NCBI GenBank assembly: GCA_022072205.1
Contig: JAJVID010000220.1
Coordinates: forward strand, 1-33,416
DNA from: Acidobacteriota bacterium
Lineage (GTDB): Bacteria > Acidobacteriota > Blastocatellia > RBC074
Length of the DNA: 33,416 nt
Direction of reading: 5' to 3'
Notes under the pieces: model-generated
Told to the model about the DNA's origin: nothing
Database searches by the model: none
Seen by the model: only the letters and a program-made list of their open reading frames with translations
Part shown: positions 28,352 to 33,416 of the stretch, piece by piece
Position numbering within the stretch: the stretch's first letter is position 1
Layout of the letters: every line of letters begins with the position of its first letter
Program-made: the position numbers and the translations under genes

Positions 28352-29218
28352 ATGGCAAAAAATGGAAGAAGACGTCCTGTGATCGGTCTCGCGCTTGGCG
28401 GCGGGATGGCTCGCGGCTGCGCTCACGTCGGCGTTTTGCGCGAGTTGGAGAAGAATGAAATTCCGATTGACCTGATCGCAGGGACGAGCGTCGGTTCGTT
28501 GATCGGCGGCGCTTACGCGTCGGGGCTTTCGCCCGACCAGATCGAACAGTTGGCGCTGACCATCAGTTGGAACGATCTGGGCCGCGTGACGATCTCGAAG
28601 CTCGGCTTTTACAACAGCGAGCGCACCGAAGATTACGTCCGCAAAAATTTCCCCGTGACCGAGTTTGAAAAGGTCCGCCTGCCATTCGGGGCCGTCGCCA
28701 CCGACATTCAATCAGGCAAGATGGTGATCTTCACCGAAGGCAGTCTGCCGCTGGCGATCAGGGCCAGTTGCGCGATGCCGATCTTTTACACGCCTGTGAT
28801 GGTCAATGGCCGGATGATGGTTGATGGCGGATTGGTCGGCCACATTCCGGCCTCAGTCGCGCGGTTGATGGGCGCCGATGTGGTGATCGCAGTTGATGTC
28901 AATTCGCAGCACCTGCCGATCCCGCCACCCACGCACCTGTTCACCGTTATGTCGCAGGCGCTGGCGGTGATGGGGCGCAGTTCGGTTGAGTATCTATACG
29001 CCGACGCCGACATTGTCGTCCGCCCGAAGATCGAACAAGTCCGTCCCGACGACCTATCGAAAGCCGCTGAAATGATAGCCGCTGGCGAAGAAGCTACCCG
29101 GCTCGTCATTCACAGGATCAAACGATTGCTGGAACCACGCCGTCAGGGACTATTCAAACGCATTTTCTCGCGCGAACCCGACCACGACAAACGACGATTG
29201 ACGATGCTGAGCGAGTGA
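28352..29218 (+). CDS. Patatin-like phospholipase (RssA/NTE type)
   Basis: 288 residues from the ATG at 28352 (GAGGGAT 9 nt upstream); a TTG ten codons earlier is less likely. The lipase fold shows the oxyanion loop LGGGMARG (15-22), nucleophile elbow G44-T-S46-V-G48 and the catalytic Asp in DGG (D158), forming the Ser-Asp dyad. It hydrolyses acyl esters of phospholipids or lysophospholipids. No signal peptide, so cytoplasmic or membrane-associated; not the surface-secreted toxin type. It is a single-gene unit. Confidence 0.92.
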   Translation: MAKNGRRRPVIGLALGGGMARGCAHVGVLRELEKNEIPIDLIAGTSVGSLIGGAYASGLSPDQIEQLALTISWNDLGRVTISKLGFYNSERTEDYVRKNFPVTEFEKVRLPFGAVATDIQSGKMVIFTEGSLPLAIRASCAMPIFYTPVMVNGRMMVDGGLVGHIPASVARLMGADVVIAVDVNSQHLPIPPPTHLFTVMSQALAVMGRSSVEYLYADADIVVRPKIEQVRPDDLSKAAEMIAAGEEATRLVIHRIKRLLEPRRQGLFKRIFSREPDHDKRRLTMLSE

Positions 29219-29255
29219 TTGATGATCGCTGAAAACTTGCGAGGCAGGCGCGCGG

Positions 29256-29283
29256 TTGCCGTTTGTTCGGCGGCTGTGATAAA
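29256..29283 (+). promoter_or_regulatory. Possible promoter of tRNA-Arg
   Basis: TTGCCG (29256-29261), 16-bp spacer, GATAAA (29278-29283), 39 bp before the tRNA. An exact 11-bp tandem duplication (GGATCAATTGA, 29295-29305 and 29306-29316) lies between it and the tRNA. Confidence 0.4.
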
Positions 29284-29321
29284 AACTCCGCGCCGGATCA
29301 ATTGAGGATCAATTGAAAACA

Positions 29322-29396
<75 letters not shown>

Positions 29397-29514
29397 TAGA
29401 TTTTACAACCAGGCAACACAGGGTTGATTGATTTTGACGCCGCGTTGCTTGTTTGTCTTTCTGCCCACATCATCTACCAACCTTGAGACTTCCATACAAT
29501 TCTTGATTTTACTG

Positions 29515-29543
29515 TTGACAGTAAGTTCTCGTTGTGAGAACTT
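29515..29543 (+). promoter_or_regulatory. Operator-like palindrome upstream of higBA
   Basis: Exact inverted repeat AAGTTCTC, 5-nt spacer, GAGAACTT (29523-29543), starting 2 bp after a perfect -35 hexamer TTGACA (29515-29520). A matching -10 at the normal distance is not clear. Placement fits an autoregulatory operator for the HigA antitoxin, as is usual for toxin-antitoxin operons. Confidence 0.5.
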
Positions 29544-29627
29544 GTCGTTGTCTTAAAATTCAAACTCAAACAAGCTGTACGTCAGAGGCAGCGAATAAGA
29601 GATGTAACCAACAACACGGAGAAAGCT

Positions 29628-29732
29628 ATGTTCACAAGCGGGCCAATCGAATTGCGAATCAAGCAAGGGAAAAAACAAAATGAGAATTATTTCTTATCGA
29701 AAGCTTCGAGAGTTTTGCGAGGTACATCCTGA
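29628..29732 (+). CDS. Possible 34-residue leader ORF overlapping higB
   Basis: ATG at 29628 with GGAG 7 nt upstream, better than the site of higB itself; ends with TGA at 29732 inside higB, in another frame. It could couple translation into higB or simply be chance; no similarity is recognised. Confidence 0.3.
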   Translation: MFTSGPIELRIKQGKKQNENYFLSKASRVLRGTS

Positions 29733-29982
29733 CAGCGAACCCTCTCTCGACGCTTGGTATGCCGCTGCTGAGAATGCTGACTGGAAAAATTTCTCTGATG
29801 TGCGGAAAACTTTTCGCAGCGCTGATGTTTACGGGACTTGCACGATTTTTAACATCGGAGGCAATAAGTATCGGCTGGTAGCCTGGGTAAATTACAAGAC
29901 GCATGTCGTCTACGTCAGAAATATTCTGACCCATTCAGATTATGACAAAGAGAAGTGGAAAGATGATTGCAGTTCAGGTTGA
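29680..29982 (+). CDS. higB: HigB-family toxin (mRNA interferase)
   Basis: 100 residues. Matches the HigB toxin family (RelE-like fold): MRIISYRKLREFCEVHP, DWKNFSDVRKTF, FNIGGNKYRLVAWVNYKTHVVYVRNILTHSDYDKEKWKDDC. HigB toxins cleave mRNA on the ribosome. It lies first in a toxin-before-antitoxin operon, the typical hig order, and overlaps the antitoxin gene by 20 bp. AAGGGA lies about 9 nt before the ATG. Located directly after a tRNA-Arg gene, a common position for acquired DNA. Confidence 0.93.
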   Translation: MRIISYRKLREFCEVHPDSEPSLDAWYAAAENADWKNFSDVRKTFRSADVYGTCTIFNIGGNKYRLVAWVNYKTHVVYVRNILTHSDYDKEKWKDDCSSG

Positions 29983-30367
29983 TCCGAAGAAGTACGCCTC
30001 GCTGCTCTCGATGGCGTTGCCTGCAGTCATTGAGACAGAAGAACAGAATGAGCATTACCTCGAAATCGTCGAGGATTTGATGAGCAAAGGCGAGAGCCTA
30101 TCGTCTGAGGAAGAGACTCTGCTCAAGCTGCTCTCGCATCTGATCGAAGATTTTGAGCGCCGCTACTACAAGCCTCGGCGGGCGACGCCTCTTGAAGTCC
30201 TACAAGAATTGATGGCTGCCAATGATCTCAGACAAGCTGACCTGGTACCGATCTTCGGCTCGAAAGGAATCACATCGGAGGTGGTCAATGGCAAACGCGG
30301 AATCAGCAAAGCCCAGGCAAAAGCTTTAGCCGAATATTTTCATGTGGCGCCGAGTGTTTTTATCTGA
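29963..30367 (+). CDS. higA: HigA-family antitoxin
   Basis: 134 residues from the ATG at 29963 (GAAGTGG upstream), chosen over an earlier start at 29942. N-terminal acidic helical part (about 20-66) and C-terminal XRE-type helix-turn-helix (about 76-134: LQELMAANDLRQADLVPIFGSKGITSEVVNGKRGISKAQAKALAEYFHV). HigA neutralises HigB by direct binding and represses the operon; the palindrome at 29523-29543 is a likely operator. Its start lies within higB, so expression is coupled. Confidence 0.92.
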   Translation: MIAVQVDPKKYASLLSMALPAVIETEEQNEHYLEIVEDLMSKGESLSSEEETLLKLLSHLIEDFERRYYKPRRATPLEVLQELMAANDLRQADLVPIFGSKGITSEVVNGKRGISKAQAKALAEYFHVAPSVFI

Positions 30368-30405
30368 AAACCTTGTTCCGAATCAGAATGTCTCGAAAAG
30401 TGAGG

Positions 30406-30453
30406 GCTGGCGAGATTCTCAAAACCCGTTCAAGCTTTGAGAGTCTCGCCAGC
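30406..30453. terminator. Terminator between convergent higA and secreted protein gene
   Basis: 16-bp stem (30406-30421 with 30438-30453, GCTGGCGAGA core, one G-T pair), 16-nt loop, followed by TCTGGTCTTTA. It lies 39 bp after the higA stop and 23 bp after the end of the minus-strand gene in the opposite direction, so it may serve both. Confidence 0.65.
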
Positions 30454-30475
30454 TCTGGTCTTTACCTGCTCGCCG

Positions 30476-32140
30476 TCAGCGCCCTGCCGAGTCAATCAAA
30501 GCCCGCACATTGTTTTGCAGGTTTTGCCATTGGCGTTCGCGCTCCTGTCTGATGATTCCGCTCGATTGCACTCTTTGCCACATTCCCTGAGCCGTTTGAT
30601 TGTCGTTCTGCAACCGCTGTCTGGATTGCTGTCTTGTATAAGCGTCCAGCGAAGGCGAGGCCAGCGTTCGGGCGGAACTGAGCATGTAACCCAGCGTATC
30701 GAACAACTGCCGTTCGGTCGCCGACGGTTTACGCTCGCCCAGCACGTCAACTGATCCATCGCGATTCATCCACAGTCCGATATCGCTCGCGTAATTTGAT
30801 CGAAAGAGTTCGATCTGATTGCCGACCTGCGTGGCGAGCGATGAAAGCGTTGATCTGGACGAACCGCCGGTCGAAGGCGGGATGATAGTGTCGGACGAAC
30901 CGTCGGATGGCCCGGAACCGAGTCTGGGCCGGTTCACTTGAGAATTGGGCTGACTGCTTCGTGAATTCGGTTGATAGTTATCAAGCCGCGCTGAAGCCGC
31001 CCCGCGTCCGATTGTCAGATATTTGTCGCCGTTCGATCCGCGAACAACGATGCGGCGAATTTCGCTGTTGTGATCCTGCACTATGACAGTCGGCGCGGAC
31101 GGATGCGATACGCCTCTCGCGTCCTGCCCCGAAGGCGCGGCCCCTCTCAATCTGATGTCCAGCGTGTCTCTCGGCTGAATTTCGTGATAGGTGTAAATTC
31201 GCCAGCCGTTGCTCGGTGTTTGCGCCGTAATCAGGACTCGCAGATAGCCGTCGCGGTCGCGTTCGGCGCGAACGTCATAGACCGAAACCAGCCCTGAATT
31301 TGTTCTGGGCGTGTTGAGATTGTTGGGCGTCAGGCCGGGAATGAGGCCGGTTGATCTTGGCGCCCCCACTCCCGTTCTCCCTCCAGGTTGCAAGGGGATA
31401 GGCTCTCTGGCTCTTGTCGGGGATCTAAATCCGGGCCTGGTCAGGTAGAGGGGTTGCGTCAATTGCAGATTGAATCTGTGACCGCGATCAATCACGACAT
31501 CTTTGCCCTTCATCAACATCACGACGGTCAATCCAGCCGCCGCCCCAATTCCGCCGCCCGCAACCATGCTCACGCCGGTAATCGCGCCCGCTCCCACGCC
31601 AGCCGCCGCGGCGCCGGTGGTGATAATCGCGTCGCGTCTGAGCGCAGACTTGGCTTTCAGGTTTCCTTCCTCGTCAATTCGGTTGCTCGTGTCCACCAGC
31701 GTCCCGCGCAGCGGAATCCTTCTGCCGTTTCCGAACACAATGTTATTGAAAGACAGCCCCAACTCTCCGGATCGGTGCCGCCACTTCGCCCGCTTAACAC
31801 TCGTGACCTGGCCTTCGATCACCGTGCCCGCCTGCAGCAAGGCTCGTCCGCTCTCGTCCTCCACCGGCTGCGCAAGGCGGGCCTGAAAGCGGTCGCTTAC
31901 ACGGGCCGTGCCCGAATCGAGCTTATCGTCCATTTCGATGACCAACACATAGCCGTCCGGGATTCTGGAAGTTCCGTTGGACAGGGCCGGCATGGTCTCA
32001 TTCTCGCGCCCTGTCGGAGGGCGGCCCAAACGCCGTTGGGCGAAAACCTCAGTCGCAGAGGCGAACGCAACACACAGCAAAATCGCCGCGACTGTTACAG
32101 CCATCAGTTTTGAATCGGGTGATTCAAGCTCTTTTTTCAT
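30476..32140 (-). CDS. Large secreted protein with glycine-zipper segment, function unknown
   Basis: 554 residues. Signal peptide at the N-terminus (hydrophobic 14-30, cleavage near VFAQ-R, residue 35). Residues ~60-160 (DGYVLVIEMDDKLDSGTARVSDRFQARL...GTVIEGQVTSVKRA) resemble the TrbI/VirB10-like beta domain found in many exported proteins. A Gly/Ala-rich zipper segment (about 175-208: GAAAAGVGAGAITG...GGGIGAAAGL) suggests membrane insertion or oligomerisation. The rest is Ser/Asn/Gln/Arg-rich, with a helical Gln-rich C-terminus (about 485-554). Probably outer-membrane or periplasmic. A GGGAG site lies 8 nt before the ATG at 32140. No gene partner is visible; the higBA operon converges on its end. 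Confidence 0.75.
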   Translation of the reverse strand: MKKELESPDSKLMAVTVAAILLCVAFASATEVFAQRRLGRPPTGRENETMPALSNGTSRIPDGYVLVIEMDDKLDSGTARVSDRFQARLAQPVEDESGRALLQAGTVIEGQVTSVKRAKWRHRSGELGLSFNNIVFGNGRRIPLRGTLVDTSNRIDEEGNLKAKSALRRDAIITTGAAAAGVGAGAITGVSMVAGGGIGAAAGLTVVMLMKGKDVVIDRGHRFNLQLTQPLYLTRPGFRSPTRAREPIPLQPGGRTGVGAPRSTGLIPGLTPNNLNTPRTNSGLVSVYDVRAERDRDGYLRVLITAQTPSNGWRIYTYHEIQPRDTLDIRLRGAAPSGQDARGVSHPSAPTVIVQDHNSEIRRIVVRGSNGDKYLTIGRGAASARLDNYQPNSRSSQPNSQVNRPRLGSGPSDGSSDTIIPPSTGGSSRSTLSSLATQVGNQIELFRSNYASDIGLWMNRDGSVDVLGERKPSATERQLFDTLGYMLSSARTLASPSLDAYTRQQSRQRLQNDNQTAQGMWQRVQSSGIIRQERERQWQNLQNNVRALIDSAGR

Positions 32141-32444
32141 AACACGCTCCCACGGTTGGCCTCTTTCCGGCCTTTACGTCGTCCGGAGCAGGGTCGCTTA
32201 CTCCCCGCAAAAACTCCGGCGAACTTGAACTTGCAAGGGGAGAAGAGTTTTATTGTGCTTATTGACGGCGCAAGTGTATGATTCAAGCCGCGTCTTGTAA
32301 AGGCAAAAAGTCGCCGGGCGCATTGACAATATCACCCTGAAATAGTGCGAGTTAGCTGAATGGAGTTAAAGAATAACTTTTACTGTGGCCGGTTGGAATG
32401 GGAGCGTCGCCCCAGGCTCTCGACTCGCACGGCAAATTCCACTT
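32141..32444. promoter_or_regulatory. Divergent intergenic region before the BadF-type kinase gene
   Basis: 304 bp between divergent genes. TATGAT (about 32275-32282 area) and TTGACA (about 32325-32330) resemble promoter hexamers but no well-spaced pair is found. A partly complementary pair CTCCCCGCAA / TTGCAAGGGGAG (about 32200-32240) could form a hairpin in the leader of the minus-strand mRNA. Nothing else is recognised. Confidence 0.3.
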
Positions 32445-33416
32445 ATGAGCGTTGTAACTTTTGAAGATGTTTCCGCAGAGCCGCAACCGATTGATCAACT
32501 TGATCAGGCGCATTTCTGGCTGGGGATTGATGGAGGTGGAACCAATTGTCGCGCGGTTATCGTTGATGGCGCGGGCGACGTTATCGGCGAGGGGCGAGCC
32601 GATGCCGCAAACCACATTCGCGTAGGAATGGACGCCGCCATCAATCACATCAAACAATCTGTCGCCGAAGCCTGCCGGCGGGCGAAGATTGATCCATCCG
32701 AAATCGCCGCCGCCTGCATCGGCCTCGCCGGAGTCTCCCATCCCGATCACAATCGCCAGATGCTCGCCGCTTTGAAAGAGGCTTTGCCGATTTCCGACAT
32801 CACGCTCGAAACCGACGCGCGAGTGGCGTTGGCCGGCGCCACCGGCAACAAAGCCGGAGTCGTGATCATCGCCGGAACCGGTTCAATCGCCTGCGGCATC
32901 AATTCGCGCGGACGTTTCGCGCGCGCCGGAGGCTGGGGGCCGGCGATGGGCGACGAGGGCAGCGGGTCGTATATTGGCCGTCGCGCGCTCGAATCCGTCG
33001 TGATGTCTTACGATTATCGCGGCAAGCCGACCGCGATGATGGAGCCGATCCTGCGTCATTTCGGGGTCTCGTCCCCACCCGAATTGCCGCCGGTGATTTA
33101 CGACGATCCAGACAAAGCCACGCGCGAAATCGCCCAGCTTTCAAAGATCGCCGTCCGAGCCGCCGAAGAAGGCGACAAGGTCGCCCAGGACATTTTGAAA
33201 GACGCCGCGAAAGAACTGGCCGTCGCCGCCATCGCCGTGATCGAGCAACTCAGGATGGAACGCGACGAATTCCAGGTCGCTTACGTCGGCGGAGTTTTCG
33301 AGGCGGGCGAATTGATCCTCGCGCCGCTGCGTGAAGAGATTCAGGGCTTCGCGCCAAACGCCAGGATCGAGCCGCCGATTGATCCGCCGGTGATCGGCGC
33401 GGCGAAGATGGCGAGG
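32445..33416 (+). CDS. BadF/BadG/BcrA/BcrD ATPase-family protein, N-acetylglucosamine-kinase-like (cut by window edge)
   Basis: 324 codons from the ATG at 32445 run open to the last base, so the C-terminus is missing. ASKHA fold: phosphate-1 loop WLGIDGGGTNCRAVIVD (about 25-41), IIAGTGSIACGI phosphate-2, and GGWGPAMGDEGSGSYIGRRAL, the signature of the BadF/N-acetylglucosamine kinase family. Members include sugar kinases and activators of 2-hydroxyacyl-CoA dehydratases; a lone gene with this motif set is more likely a GlcNAc- or muramyl-sugar-type kinase. The first 20 residues before the fold are extra and lack a clear ribosome site, so a later start is possible. Confidence 0.85.
   Translation, partial: MSVVTFEDVSAEPQPIDQLDQAHFWLGIDGGGTNCRAVIVDGAGDVIGEGRADAANHIRVGMDAAINHIKQSVAEACRRAKIDPSEIAAACIGLAGVSHPDHNRQMLAALKEALPISDITLETDARVALAGATGNKAGVVIIAGTGSIACGINSRGRFARAGGWGPAMGDEGSGSYIGRRALESVVMSYDYRGKPTAMMEPILRHFGVSSPPELPPVIYDDPDKATREIAQLSKIAVRAAEEGDKVAQDILKDAAKELAVAAIAVIEQLRMERDEFQVAYVGGVFEAGELILAPLREEIQGFAPNARIEPPIDPPVIGAAKMAR

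Noticed and set aside
31388..32113. 241-codon plus-strand open frame
   Set aside because: Antisense to the secreted protein gene, which has a good start, signal peptide and domain structure.

Overview
The window is about 33.4 kb of moderately GC-rich bacterial chromosome, densely coded on both strands. The gene repertoire fits a soil or thermal acidobacterium, possibly class Blastocatellia: FHA/zinc-ribbon Ser/Thr kinase signalling, Tat-exported Gfo/Idh/MocA oxidoreductase, homodimeric pyruvate dehydrogenase E1, an Rhs locus and many small secreted hypotheticals. This taxonomic guess is inference; no rRNA or other firm marker is present. There is no CRISPR array and no recognisable transposase.

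Layout. 46-2323 (minus) is a three-gene run: cyclophilin-type prolyl isomerase, exported amidohydrolase, cupin. 2505-3475 (plus) holds two small membrane or secreted proteins, followed by a strong terminator and a tRNA with anticodon CAT, most likely tRNA-Ile2. 4015-13130 (plus) is a seven-gene cluster: zinc-ribbon/FHA protein, Ser/Thr kinase with two zinc ribbons and FHA, RDD membrane protein, zinc-ribbon/TPR membrane protein, FHA-GAF-SpoIIE phosphatase, PrsW-type membrane protease fused to zinc ribbons and FHA, and an SGNH-like protein. The recurrence of zinc ribbons and FHA modules with a kinase, a phosphatase and a membrane protease suggests one phospho-signalling system. Two of its intergenic gaps carry inverted short tandem repeats of 7-8 bp.

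13180-17946 (plus) is an Rhs locus: the Rhs reading frame begins inside a fossil fragment of a Crp/Fnr-type gene, ends in an uncharacterised AT-richer C-terminal domain, overlaps a small candidate immunity gene by 4 bp, and is followed by an orphan YD-repeat fragment and an intact Crp/Fnr-type regulator. This is the most rearranged part of the window.

18037-20748 (minus) is aceE, alone. 21174-29218 is mainly metabolic: Gfo/Idh/MocA oxidoreductase (plus); nucleoside-symporter-type MFS transporter, SMP-30 lactonase and an MprF-like acyltransferase-domain protein (minus); ROK sugar kinase and VanZ protein (plus, translationally coupled); a small hypothetical (minus) and a patatin phospholipase (plus). 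A tRNA-Arg(TCG) follows, then a higBA toxin-antitoxin pair with an operator-like palindrome, a convergent large secreted protein (minus), and a BadF/N-acetylglucosamine-kinase-like gene cut by the right edge. The transporter, two sugar kinases, lactonase and oxidoreductase hint at sugar or nucleoside scavenging, but no substrate can be named from sequence alone.
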